A stretch of DNA of 64,000 nt from assembly GCA_002336245.1 (NCBI GenBank), contig DDDG01000013.1, forward strand, positions 1 to 64,000, read 5' to 3'. The notes beneath the pieces were generated by a model. The model made no database searches and had not been told where the DNA came from. It saw only the letters and a list, made by a program, of their open reading frames with translations. The stretch is from Flavobacteriales bacterium UBA1986. Its GTDB lineage: Bacteria; Bacteroidota; Bacteroidia; Flavobacteriales_G; Salibacteraceae. The translations under genes were made by a program, and so were the position numbers. Shown piece by piece: positions 8,167 to 15,984 of this stretch (within the stretch, counting starts at the first letter, position 1; every line of letters begins with the position of its first letter).

Positions 8167-9894
8167 TTAAACTTCCTCAGCCGGATGTTCGAAGGGAAGT
8201 CGGATGAAGAAAATTGTACCCTCTCCAACAGTAGATTCGAAGTCGATGGAACCACCGATCTTGTTCAAACTCTCTTGAACAATGTACAAACCAAGGCCCG
8301 AACCATTGCTGTCGGTGTCGGCACGATAGAACATTTTAAAAATTTCTTGATGATGCTCTTTAGCGATTCCTTTTCCGTTGTCTTCGAGACGAATTAAAAG
8401 TTGATCAGCTTCACGAGAAACAGAAACCTTTATCAAAGCATTTCGCGTGATAGGCTCTGAATAGCGCACTGAATTCGCGATGAGATTATTGATGATGACC
8501 TTCAAGCGAAACACATCTGAACGAAAATTGAGCTCTGGTTCTACTTCGACCTGATAATTGAATTTTTCTGAATTAATCAGGTTGAATGAGCTGCCGACTT
8601 CTTGAAGCAATGCATCGAAATCGATCAACTCGCGTGCAACTTCAGTCCGCTGGTTTTTGGAGTGATTCACAACGTCTGAAATGTAGGACTCCATGCGCTG
8701 AATGAGCTGTTCTTCCATCTTATAATACTCAGCAAGCTTTTCAGGATCTTGGTTCACCTTCGACAATCTCACAAGGGAATGCAAGGTTGTTAAAGGAGCC
8801 CTCATATCGTGCGCAACGCTGTAGACGAAACTGTCCAGCTCTTCATTCAAAATATTCAGCTCCTTGTTCTTTTCCTCCAAGGTGTGTTGTGAATCCATTA
8901 AGTCGGAAATATCGGAAATGGTCCACAGTCGATACTTCCTTAAACCCATGGTAAAGTGGGCCAATTTCACATTTCCCCAAAGTTCTTTTCCTGACCCCGT
9001 TCTAAGAAGCTCTTGACCAACCCAAACGTCATTTTCGCTCAATTCACGAATCATATCGCTGGTTCCCTCAGTAGATAGATCTCTGAAAAATTGAAAATCA
9101 CTCTTACCAATGATGTCGGATTTGTCGCAATCAAATATTTGAAGTGACCTCAGGTTACAATCCACAATTAAGTTGGAGTTTAAGTCTTCAAGTAAAATCG
9201 CGTAATCGATGTTGTCGTAAATGGCTTCAAGCAGCTTCCTATTGTTGTCCAATTCCGTCATCTGCTGATTGGTCACTTGAAGAAGCTCTTTGGTGTTGTC
9301 GCTGCACTTGGTAAGCAGTTGAAGGTTCTTCACATAAAGAAGCCGATACATATAAGCCAGCAGAACAATGACGAAGGTACTGTTGAGAAAAACGAAAGTT
9401 TGTTGAATGCCCATGAGCTCAGGCGGAATGATTTCGAGGTCAAAGAGCTGGAAATCGTTGATGACCAATACTATAAATAGCAAAAGCGTCATCCCGACTT
9501 GAATAAAAATGATTCGCAATCCTGAATAGGCATTCAGAAAGTAGGACATGAACAATGAAAGAAAGAAGTAGTGTGCATGACTTTCGTAACCCAAGGCGCC
9601 AGATGCCAAGAAAATTGCCGCAGCTCCTACTGCGGAATTCAAAAGCGTCGCAACATTTACGTAACCACTGACATTGATGGGATAGATGAACACCTTCAAT
9701 AGTGCGAGCACGAGCAGCATCCAAAACATTGGGTTAATCCCAGCAAGTCCGTATAAGAAAAGTGCTCCTGCAATGATCAAAAGGAGCGTAATCAAAAGTG
9801 TTTGGTTGTTGTAAATCAACCCTCTACGCATCCGGGCAGACATCTCATCGCGAAGACCATTTCTGTAATAGGATATGTAGAGTTTGCTCAGCAT
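8167..9894 (-). CDS. membrane-bound PAS sensor histidine kinase
   Basis: The 575-residue protein has about six N-terminal membrane helices (residues ~30-185), a coiled linker, a PAS domain (~215-325, AILLEDLNSNLIVDCN), a HisKA dimerisation domain with phospho-acceptor H362 in YSVAHDMRAPLTTL, and a C-terminal ATPase with N box (IINNLIANSVRYS), G1 box (RLEDNGKGI) and G2 box (GSGLGLYIV). No response regulator is adjacent, so it is an orphan kinase here. It lies 7 bp downstream of the BNR-propeller gene on the same strand and may be co-transcribed with it. Confidence 0.9.
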   Translation of the reverse strand: MLSKLYISYYRNGLRDEMSARMRRGLIYNNQTLLITLLLIIAGALFLYGLAGINPMFWMLLVLALLKVFIYPINVSGYVNVATLLNSAVGAAAIFLASGALGYESHAHYFFLSLFMSYFLNAYSGLRIIFIQVGMTLLLFIVLVINDFQLFDLEIIPPELMGIQQTFVFLNSTFVIVLLAYMYRLLYVKNLQLLTKCSDNTKELLQVTNQQMTELDNNRKLLEAIYDNIDYAILLEDLNSNLIVDCNLRSLQIFDCDKSDIIGKSDFQFFRDLSTEGTSDMIRELSENDVWVGQELLRTGSGKELWGNVKLAHFTMGLRKYRLWTISDISDLMDSQHTLEEKNKELNILNEELDSFVYSVAHDMRAPLTTLHSLVRLSKVNQDPEKLAEYYKMEEQLIQRMESYISDVVNHSKNQRTEVARELIDFDALLQEVGSSFNLINSEKFNYQVEVEPELNFRSDVFRLKVIINNLIANSVRYSEPITRNALIKVSVSREADQLLIRLEDNGKGIAKEHHQEIFKMFYRADTDSNGSGLGLYIVQESLNKIGGSIDFESTVGEGTIFFIRLPFEHPAEEV

Positions 9895-9901
9895 AATGTG
9901 A

Positions 9902-12900
9902 TCAGTCGATGGCTTCCAAATCCATCAAATTTGCTTCGTTTACCTTTTTGCGCAAGCTTTCCCACTTCTCTAAAATAGGCCCTAATTCTGCAAGGATGGA
10001 ATCCAACATCTTCTTGGCACCGTCAATTTCTACCTGTGCATTGGAATTTGGCTCGTTCTGTTCGGCGTAGAGATAGTTCATCATTCTCCCCATTCGATTG
10101 TTGAGTCGAACGGTCACATGATCATAGCCAGTGAAATCTTTTGGCAGAATCATTTGATCTTCAATCTTTTTCATCCCTTCACTCATAGACTTGATTTCAT
10201 CGCTAATCTCCTGTTTTAGAATAATATCCAAGTCCATTTCGGCATATTTCACAGCATTGATGCTCTTCATCCCTTCCTGAACTTCTCTCATCTGGTTGAA
10301 GGCTTTCTTAGCAATCTGCTTTAAGCTATCCGCCTCTGCCAAGGTCATATGCCAATCATTCCATTCCTTCTCATTGTAGTCAATTCGTGGATCTGGCTTT
10401 AGAACAACGCTGTTTGAATCGCTGAAAGCACCATAACTCACCTTAAGGCCGTAGGTACCGGGCTTGGCCATTGCTCCACCAGGAATGTTCTTCTCTTTTG
10501 GTTTCTCATGAGCGTACATCCTTTTTCCGTTGATTCTTCTGTCCCAATAAATTCGATTGAAGCCAGTATCTGCAGAAAATTTCTGGGTTCGGATGAGCTT
10601 TCCCTTTTCATCGAAGACTTGCAGTTCAATTTTCGACTTTTTGGTCTTCTCTTCTTTTTTCTCTTCTTCTTCATCTTTCGACTCCTCTTCTTTTTCAAGT
10701 TCACGAATCCAAAGGCTGAGCATCGCTCCAAAGTTTTTGTTCTGACCTTTAAACTCTGAGTCCCCAGCAAATCGAGGTCCTGACACTGGTTTAATCCCCA
10801 TGATTTGATAAGCCGTTGGAGGTTTGAAGAGAATCAAATCTTTTGAGAACATCGCTTCACCTTCTCGTGCAAGTTGCCGAAGAGGTTCGAGATCGTCAAG
10901 AATGAATGCCGCTCGGCCGAAGGTTCCTAAAACCAAATCTCCTTCTGGGTGGACCTTCATATCCATGGTCGATACCGCTGGTAATCCATTTCTGAACTTC
11001 GACCAGGTATACCCTTTGTCGATGGATATCCATAAACCTTGTTCTGTACCGAGGTACAAGAGCTTCGACTCAACGGGATCTTCTTGAATGCTCAGGCAAT
11101 AACCTTCAAGGTCGCCTTCAGAAACCAAACGGGAAAAAGTTTTACCTCCATTTGAGCTCATATAGAGATACGGTTTCCAGTCGTTTCGACGGTAATTATT
11201 GGCCACTACATAAAGAACCTCTCGATTGCTTTTTGAGCTGACGATCTGCGGAATCCAGCTTCCTTTTGGAAGTCCTTTTAATGAGGCTGAATGCTCGGTC
11301 CAAGTCTTGCCTCCATCGATGCTGCGATTCAATCTCCCATCGTCGGTTCCAACCCAAAGCACATTGCTGTCGAGGGGATTTTGCTCAATGCAAAGAATGC
11401 TGGTAAAGTTCTCTGCACGAGTAGCGTCAATGGTCAGTCCTCCACTCTTTGCCTGCTTCTGCTTAGTACTATCGTTCGTTGTTAAATCCGGAGAAATCAC
11501 TTTCCAGTCGCGACCTAGGTTGTCGGAGCGATGTACGTATTGAGAGCCAAAAAACAAGGTTGAATCTGAAAAGCTCGATTGGTGGATTGCTGCATTCCAA
11601 TTGAAACGCAGCTCTTCACCTTCTGGGTGATTTGGTTGAACGAATCGAGTTTTCCCTGTTTCAATGTCGTACCAAGCAACATTCCCTCCCTGCGACATGG
11701 CGTAACCGTATCGGTTGTTTCCTGGAAAAGGAACCACATCGAATCCATCACCAAAATACAGTTCATCCCAATGAGAGTTTCGAATTCCTCCACGTTGAAG
11801 AACTGAAGACGGACCAACCCATGAGCCGTTGTCTTGCATTCCACCATAAACGTTGTAAGGGAAATCATCGTCGATGTTGATGTGATAAAATTGGCCTAGA
11901 GGAAGGTTGGACACAAAGCGCCAGTTTTCACCTCGATCTCTAGAGATGTTCAAGCCGCCGTCGTTCCCGTTAATGAGAAAATTCGGGTCATCGGGATGCA
12001 CATAAAATGCCTGATGATCGGGGTGAACGTTTGAGTAAGGCAAAACGATTTCGAAAGTTCTACCGGCATCTTCACTCATCGACATGAGTGAATAGAGGTT
12101 GTAAATCCTGTTTTCATTTTTTGGATCGACGTAGATCTCCGAGTAATAGAAAGGTCGATTTCCGATGTTCTTTGAGCTCACCTTTTTCCAGTTCGCACCT
12201 CCATCATCCGAACGGTACAGACCATTTTCTTTCGCTTCAATCAAGGCATAAACCCTACTTGGCATGGATGGGGCAAAGGCAATTCCAATGCGACCAAGCT
12301 CTCCTTTGGGCATTCCATTCTTTTCAGTTCTTCGGCTCCAGTTATCTCCCCCATCGAGGCTCACATACATCCCAGAACCTGCACCACCGGACTCAAAGAA
12401 CCAAGGTTGACGCAAATACTGCCACATTCCTGCAATGAGTTTGTTTGGATTCGATGGATCAATTACCAAGTCGGCACAACCGGTAGTGTCGTTTACGTAG
12501 AGAACCTTTTTCCACGTCGAACCACCATCGCGGCTCCGAAAAACTCCACGTTCGCTGTTTGGGCCCCAAGCTGAACCTGTAGCTGCTACGTATATTGTAT
12601 TTGGATCTTTTGGGTGAAGGACAATCCGGTGGATGGTCTTTGTCTTTTCCAAGCCCATGAGCTTCCATGTTTTGCCCGCATCTACGCTCTTGTAGATTCC
12701 GGCACCACTCGATTGAGAGTTTCGTGGATTTCCCTCTCCCGTTCCAGCCCAAACGATGGAAGGATTCTCCTGATGAATGGCAATGCTTCCAATATTTTGA
12801 ATGGGCTGATCATCAAAAATTGGAGTCCAGCTAATACCACCGCTGGTAGATTTCCAAACCCCACCCGACGCCGTTCCGATGTAGATCACCTCAGGTTGAT

Positions 12901-13051
12901 TGCGAACAACATCAATGCTGGTTACACGGCCGCTCATACCTGCAGGGCCAATGGATCGAGCTCTATAGTTCTCGACCTGCTTAAAATCGATGACCTGGGC
13001 AAAACTTGCAAATGCAAGCATGCTTAAAATACTGCTCAGAATGAACTTCAT
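9902..13051 (-). CDS. exported BNR/VPS10-type beta-propeller protein, 1049 residues
   Basis: A signal peptide (MKFILSSILSMLAFASFAQ) is followed by many BNR/sortilin-like repeats with Asp-box patterns such as SxDGGxTW (for example SRDGGSTWKK, SLDGGDNWSR, SIDGGKTWTE) over residues ~30-720. A Glu/Lys-rich segment lies near 770-790, and the last ~250 residues are helical with no recognised domain and no T9SS tail. The first in-frame start (13090) would lie inside the upstream gene; the ATG at 13051 overlaps the upstream TGA as ATGA and precedes a good signal peptide, so I chose it. Homologues are often labelled glycosyl hydrolase without proven activity. Confidence 0.85.
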   Translation of the reverse strand: MKFILSSILSMLAFASFAQVIDFKQVENYRARSIGPAGMSGRVTSIDVVRNQPEVIYIGTASGGVWKSTSGGISWTPIFDDQPIQNIGSIAIHQENPSIVWAGTGEGNPRNSQSSGAGIYKSVDAGKTWKLMGLEKTKTIHRIVLHPKDPNTIYVAATGSAWGPNSERGVFRSRDGGSTWKKVLYVNDTTGCADLVIDPSNPNKLIAGMWQYLRQPWFFESGGAGSGMYVSLDGGDNWSRRTEKNGMPKGELGRIGIAFAPSMPSRVYALIEAKENGLYRSDDGGANWKKVSSKNIGNRPFYYSEIYVDPKNENRIYNLYSLMSMSEDAGRTFEIVLPYSNVHPDHQAFYVHPDDPNFLINGNDGGLNISRDRGENWRFVSNLPLGQFYHINIDDDFPYNVYGGMQDNGSWVGPSSVLQRGGIRNSHWDELYFGDGFDVVPFPGNNRYGYAMSQGGNVAWYDIETGKTRFVQPNHPEGEELRFNWNAAIHQSSFSDSTLFFGSQYVHRSDNLGRDWKVISPDLTTNDSTKQKQAKSGGLTIDATRAENFTSILCIEQNPLDSNVLWVGTDDGRLNRSIDGGKTWTEHSASLKGLPKGSWIPQIVSSKSNREVLYVVANNYRRNDWKPYLYMSSNGGKTFSRLVSEGDLEGYCLSIQEDPVESKLLYLGTEQGLWISIDKGYTWSKFRNGLPAVSTMDMKVHPEGDLVLGTFGRAAFILDDLEPLRQLAREGEAMFSKDLILFKPPTAYQIMGIKPVSGPRFAGDSEFKGQNKNFGAMLSLWIRELEKEEESKDEEEEKKEEKTKKSKIELQVFDEKGKLIRTQKFSADTGFNRIYWDRRINGKRMYAHEKPKEKNIPGGAMAKPGTYGLKVSYGAFSDSNSVVLKPDPRIDYNEKEWNDWHMTLAEADSLKQIAKKAFNQMREVQEGMKSINAVKYAEMDLDIILKQEISDEIKSMSEGMKKIEDQMILPKDFTGYDHVTVRLNNRMGRMMNYLYAEQNEPNSNAQVEIDGAKKMLDSILAELGPILEKWESLRKKVNEANLMDLEAID

Positions 13052-13392
13052 AGTTTGTGCTTTTCTATCATTTTCTTTACTTCCAACCAAGCGTGCAATC
13101 CACCTAGATTCCGATCGTCGATGTATACGTCCGCCTGAATGAGCCTGGGCATGCCCTCCTCGAAAATTTCATCGGCGTCATTGGCGTTGTATGCGTGAAA
13201 TTCCAATCCGTTTTGCCGACAGTAGCGAATCGCATCCTCTAGGGTTCGCCCGTGACGAAAGGTCCAAAGAATTAATTTATGTCCGTCTGCCTTGAGCTCT
13301 TTAACCACCTCAACGGCATGAGGAATCGGCTTTCCGATTTTCGGAAAAGCATGCTCTACGAGGGTTCCATCAAAATCTATCGAAATGATCAT
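13048..13392 (-). CDS. small HAD-superfamily hydrolase (mini-HAD)
   Basis: At 114 residues this is a minimal HAD protein without a cap domain. It has motif I IDFDGTLVEHAFP, motif II LILWTFRHGR and motif IV VYIDDRNLGGLHAW, all intact, so phosphatase activity is plausible; no substrate is known. It is the shorter and better-conserved member of a tandem pair with 13389-13808. Four-base overlaps (ATGA) join it to the genes on both sides, indicating one translationally coupled operon from the phosphoglycerate mutase toward the propeller protein. Confidence 0.8.
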   Translation of the reverse strand: MIISIDFDGTLVEHAFPKIGKPIPHAVEVVKELKADGHKLILWTFRHGRTLEDAIRYCRQNGLEFHAYNANDADEIFEEGMPRLIQADVYIDDRNLGGLHAWLEVKKMIEKHKL

Positions 13393-13808
13393 GAATTCGG
13401 TTTTGAAAGTCGACTGAACAATCTGCTAAAAAAGCCATTCTTCTTACTCCCTTCTATTGACAGTCGCTCCATCTCTTGGATGTCTTGCCAAACTTCACCC
13501 CAAGACTTCATGCCTCCAAGGTTTTTATGACTTACGAAAACATCGCAAATGATCTTTCGACTTGCTTCGGAAGGATCGTATTTCTCTTCGGGATAAGAAG
13601 CATTTACCGAATAGAACTCAATACCATTTTTAGCACAAAACTCAACGGCTGCCTCCAAATCCTTACCCGATCGTTCGGTCCAAAGAATGAGATTGTGTCG
13701 ATGTTTTTGAATTTCACGCAGAGTTTCGAAGGCAAATATTTTGGGCCTACCAATTTGAGGGAACTGGTCTTCCACTATTGTTCCATCGAAGTCTACGGCG
13801 ATGAGCAC
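13389..13808 (-). CDS. mini-HAD paralogue with altered motif IV
   Basis: This 139-residue protein parallels its downstream neighbour along its whole length (IAVDFDGTIVEDQFPQIGRP; LILWTERSGKDLE; then KNLGGMKSW), so the two arose by tandem duplication. The metal-binding motif IV, IDDRNLGG in the neighbour, reads VSHKNLGG here: both aspartates are replaced by Ser and His. A 30-residue basic tail (GSKKNGFFSRLFSRLSKPN) is added. Motif I is intact. It may be catalytically weak or a regulatory or binding partner; this is inference. Confidence 0.75.
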   Translation of the reverse strand: MLIAVDFDGTIVEDQFPQIGRPKIFAFETLREIQKHRHNLILWTERSGKDLEAAVEFCAKNGIEFYSVNASYPEEKYDPSEASRKIICDVFVSHKNLGGMKSWGEVWQDIQEMERLSIEGSKKNGFFSRLFSRLSKPNS

Positions 13809-14414
13809 CTACAGTTTTTTGGCGTTCAGAACCTTCAAATCTGAATCGAGTTCGTAGAGAATCGGAGCTCCGGTTGGGATTTCGCGCTCTAGAATTTCGT
13901 CCGGACTTAATTTCTCAAGATGCATGATCAATGCTCTCAAACTATTTCCGTGTGCGGAGATGATAATGGTTTTGCCATCTTTTAATAGAGGGGCGATTTC
14001 TTTGTCGAAATATGGAATTACTCTCTCAGCAGTATCTTTTAAGCTTTCACCGTTCGGGGGAGCGATGTCGTAAGAACGTCTCCAGATGTGCACCTGCTCT
14101 TCTCCGTACTTCTCGCGGGTTTCATTTTTATCTTTTCCTTGAAGATCTCCGTACATGCGCTCATTGAGCGCCTCATTCTTTACAACCTCTAAATCCGACT
14201 GTCCGATTCCTTCGAGAAGAATGTCGAGGGTACGATTTGCTCGTTTGAGAACGGAGGAAAAAGCTCCGTCGAAATGAAGTGCTTTTACTTTCTCCGCAGC
14301 CGCCTTGGCTTCTACCACCCCATTGGGCGAAAGGTCAACATCCACCCATCCTGTGAACTTATTGAGAAGATTCCATTCAGATTGTCCGTGACGGATGATA
14401 ACCAGTTGAGCCAT
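13809..14414 (-). CDS. gpmA: 2,3-bisphosphoglycerate-dependent phosphoglycerate mutase
   Basis: The 201-residue protein has the catalytic RHG motif with H9 (LVIIRHGQSEWN), FTGWVDVDLSPNG, the family stretch LNERMYGDLQGKDK and the second histidine in SAHGNSLRALI. It interconverts 3- and 2-phosphoglycerate in glycolysis and gluconeogenesis. It is slightly shorter than enterobacterial GpmA. It heads the minus-strand operon; a TAnnTTTG promoter element lies 26 bp upstream of the ATG. Confidence 0.93.
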   Translation of the reverse strand: MAQLVIIRHGQSEWNLLNKFTGWVDVDLSPNGVVEAKAAAEKVKALHFDGAFSSVLKRANRTLDILLEGIGQSDLEVVKNEALNERMYGDLQGKDKNETREKYGEEQVHIWRRSYDIAPPNGESLKDTAERVIPYFDKEIAPLLKDGKTIIISAHGNSLRALIMHLEKLSPDEILEREIPTGAPILYELDSDLKVLNAKKL

Positions 14415-14439
14415 GAGTGTTGTCCTTTTAGTGGGCTGC

Positions 14440-14447
14440 CAAATTTA
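14440..14447 (-). promoter_or_regulatory. promoter -7 element of gpmA
   Basis: On the minus strand the sequence is TAAATTTG followed by GCAGCCC, matching the Bacteroidota -7 consensus TAnnTTTG. It lies 26 bp before the gpmA ATG. No convincing -33 TTG at the expected spacing was seen. Confidence 0.6.
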
Positions 14448-14504
14448 ATTATTCAAGAACAGGGTTCCCTAGACTTTTGAACATTTCCGGCCCCAATGGA
14501 TTTA

Positions 14505-14512
14505 TATATTTG
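14505..14512 (+). promoter_or_regulatory. promoter -7 element of the superoxide dismutase gene
   Basis: TATATTTG matches TAnnTTTG exactly and lies 34 bp upstream of the ATG at 14547, on the correct strand. Confidence 0.6.
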
Positions 14513-14546
14513 AACACATCTTTAACCAACATCAAAATTTATCACG

Positions 14547-15155
14547 ATGGCCTTTGAACTACCAGAACTTTCATACGAACATAACGCATTAGAACCGCAC
14601 ATCGACGAAGCGACAATGCAAATTCATCATGGTAAACACCATGCCGGATACACGAACAATTTAAACAACGCCATTTCTGGAACTGCTTTAGAAGGAAAGA
14701 GCATTGAAGACATTCTTGCCGACATCAACAATCAATCGGCAGGAGTACGCAACAATGGCGGAGGATATTACAACCACCGCCTATTCTGGAACGTCATGTC
14801 TCCAAGCGGTGGTGGCAACCCGAGCGGTGACCTAGCCGATGCAATCAACTCTGCCTTTGGCTCATTCGAATCCTTTAAAGACGAGTTTAGCAATGCAGCT
14901 GCAACACGATTTGGCAGCGGTTGGGCTTGGTTGTGTGTTCATAAAGGAGGTAAAGTAGAAGTTTGCTCAAGTCCTAACCAAGACAATCCACTGATGAATG
15001 GTGTAGGTTGTGGTGGTTTTCCAATCCTTGGTTTGGATGTTTGGGAACATGCTTATTACCTCAAGTATCAAAACCGACGTCCTGATTACATCAATGCATT
15101 CTTTAATGTGATCAACTGGGAGTACGTTTCTGAGCTTTACGCTAACAACAAATAG
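14547..15155 (+). CDS. sodA: superoxide dismutase (Fe/Mn family, Mn-type signature)
   Basis: This 202-residue cytosolic enzyme converts superoxide to hydrogen peroxide and oxygen. Metal ligands are H27 (MQIHHGKHHAGY), H77 (GGGYYNHRLFW) and the D/H pair in LDVWEHAYYL. The glycine-rich NNGGGYYNH and the Gln in SPNQDNPLM are the pattern usual for Mn- rather than Fe-dependent enzymes, though metal use cannot be fixed from sequence. It is a single-gene unit with its own promoter element, followed by tRNA-Ser. Confidence 0.95.
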   Translation: MAFELPELSYEHNALEPHIDEATMQIHHGKHHAGYTNNLNNAISGTALEGKSIEDILADINNQSAGVRNNGGGYYNHRLFWNVMSPSGGGNPSGDLADAINSAFGSFESFKDEFSNAAATRFGSGWAWLCVHKGGKVEVCSSPNQDNPLMNGVGCGGFPILGLDVWEHAYYLKYQNRRPDYINAFFNVINWEYVSELYANNK

Positions 15156-15240
15156 TCACTTTTCGAAGACTTCTTTTTCGGTCACTTTTCAATTTTATTC
15201 CTGAAGTTGAAAAATGCTTAGTCTCCAATGCAAATGTTTT

Positions 15241-15248
15241 TACTTTTG
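15241..15248 (+). promoter_or_regulatory. promoter -7 element of tRNA-Ser
   Basis: TACTTTTG followed by CGGCGG ends 4 bp before the mature tRNA 5' end, matching TAnnTTTG. Transcription would begin at or within a few bases of the mature 5' end. Confidence 0.6.
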
Positions 15249-15252
15249 CGGC

Positions 15253-15340
15253 GGAGAGATGGCAGAGTGGTCGATTGCACTGGTCTTGAAAACCAGCGCA
15301 CCGAGAGGTGCCGGGGGTTCGAATCCCTCTCTCTCCGCCA
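15253..15340 (+). tRNA. tRNA-Ser (anticodon TGA)
   Basis: The 88-nt gene folds as a class II tRNA. The acceptor arms GGAGAGA (15253-15259) and TCTCTCC (15330-15336) pair fully. The anticodon stem CTGGT/ACCAG encloses loop CTTGAAA with anticodon TGA. A long variable arm and the T loop GGTTCGAATCC are present, and CCA is encoded at 15338-15340. A strong terminator follows 8 bp downstream. Confidence 0.97.
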
Positions 15341-15348
15341 AAGAATTA

Positions 15349-15379
15349 AATCCTCGTTGCGATTGCAGCGGGGATTTTT
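15349..15379 (+). terminator. Rho-independent terminator of tRNA-Ser
   Basis: AATCCTCGTTGC (15349-15360) pairs along 12 bp (two G-T wobbles) with GCAGCGGGGATT (15365-15376) around loop GATT, followed by TTT. Confidence 0.8.
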
Positions 15380-15424
15380 CATTTCCAATCGAACCAAACG
15401 CAGTTTGAGTGAAGATTGGAAATG
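15380..15424 (+). repeat. nested inverted repeat downstream of tRNA-Ser
   Basis: CATTTCCAATC (15380-15390) is a perfect inverted repeat of GATTGGAAATG (15414-15424). Inside the 23-nt loop a second perfect hairpin forms from CAAAC (15395-15399) and GTTTG (15403-15407). The right arm runs into the first copy of the direct repeat. Function unknown. Confidence 0.7.
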
Positions 15425-15510
15425 AAAAAGACCAGTTCTGCGAAGCAGAAATGGGATGCCCTTATTCTTTGATCCAGCTTCCCCTCTATGGGATCACGAA
15501 GTAATCCTTC
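15420..15510 (+). repeat. direct repeat copy 1 downstream of tRNA-Ser (91 bp)
   Basis: This 91-bp sequence recurs at 15555-15645 with only two differences (89/91 identical), both C/T changes. It contains the small hairpin TTCTGC-GAA-GCAGAA. Start-to-start distance between copies is 135 bp. Confidence 0.85.
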
Positions 15511-15554
15511 ATCAAACAAGAGTTAAACGATGAAGCTTGCTTCAAGGAGTTTGC

Positions 15555-15645
15555 AAATGAAAAAGACCAGTTCTGCGAAGCAGAAATGGGATGCCCTCAT
15601 TCTTTGATCCAGCCTCCCCTCTATGGGATCACGAAGTAATCCTTC
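15555..15645 (+). repeat. direct repeat copy 2 downstream of tRNA-Ser (91 bp)
   Basis: Second copy of the 91-bp repeat. It lacks the inverted-repeat arm that precedes copy 1. Short open frames run through both copies, but none has recognisable protein features. Confidence 0.85.
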
Positions 15646-15968
15646 CAAAAAATCAAATTCCAAACGATAATATTCCTTCAAAGAGTCTTGAAAAGAAAAA
15701 TCCCGACGAACGAAGTGAGTGGAGTGAGTTTCAGTTCTTTGCTCCAGCCCAAGCCTCAAAGATTCCTAAAAAGGAAAAGCTCGCCTTTGCGTTAAATAAA
15801 AAAACGAACACTGCAAGCGGGAAATAGACCGATTAGACAAGCTTTGGAACTCAGCGGACAGTATTCCGCGTTTGCCCTGTACCTATGTAGCTTGATGTCA
15901 AGGACTTTAACTTTTCATTTTCAATGCTTCCTTTTAATAAGAACCAGCATGCTCCCGCGCTATAAGTC
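15646..15968 (+). other. intergenic tract without a supported gene
   Basis: Between repeat copy 2 and the GWxTD gene promoter I see no convincing gene. The tract contains GAACGAAGTGAGTGGAGTGA-type sequence near 15708-15731. A 78-codon open frame beginning inside repeat copy 2 (15591) spans most of the tract, but it has no domain, signal or plausible start context. Confidence 0.5.
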
Positions 15969-15976
15969 TACCTTTG
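15969..15976 (+). promoter_or_regulatory. promoter -7 element of the GWxTD gene
   Basis: TACCTTTG matches TAnnTTTG and lies only 8 bp before the ATG at 15985. It rules out the longer in-frame starts at 15844 and 15949, and suggests a leaderless or near-leaderless mRNA. Confidence 0.55.
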
Positions 15977-15984
15977 TAGTCCTA

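Noticed and set aside
13051..13090. Upstream start of the propeller protein at 13090
   Set aside because: It would add 13 charged residues before the signal peptide and lies inside the upstream gene; the ATGA overlap at 13051 is better.
15591..15827. 78-codon plus-strand open frame starting in repeat copy 2 after tRNA-Ser
   Set aside because: No domain, signal or promoter; the same start in copy 1 stops after ~25 codons, so the frame is accidental.
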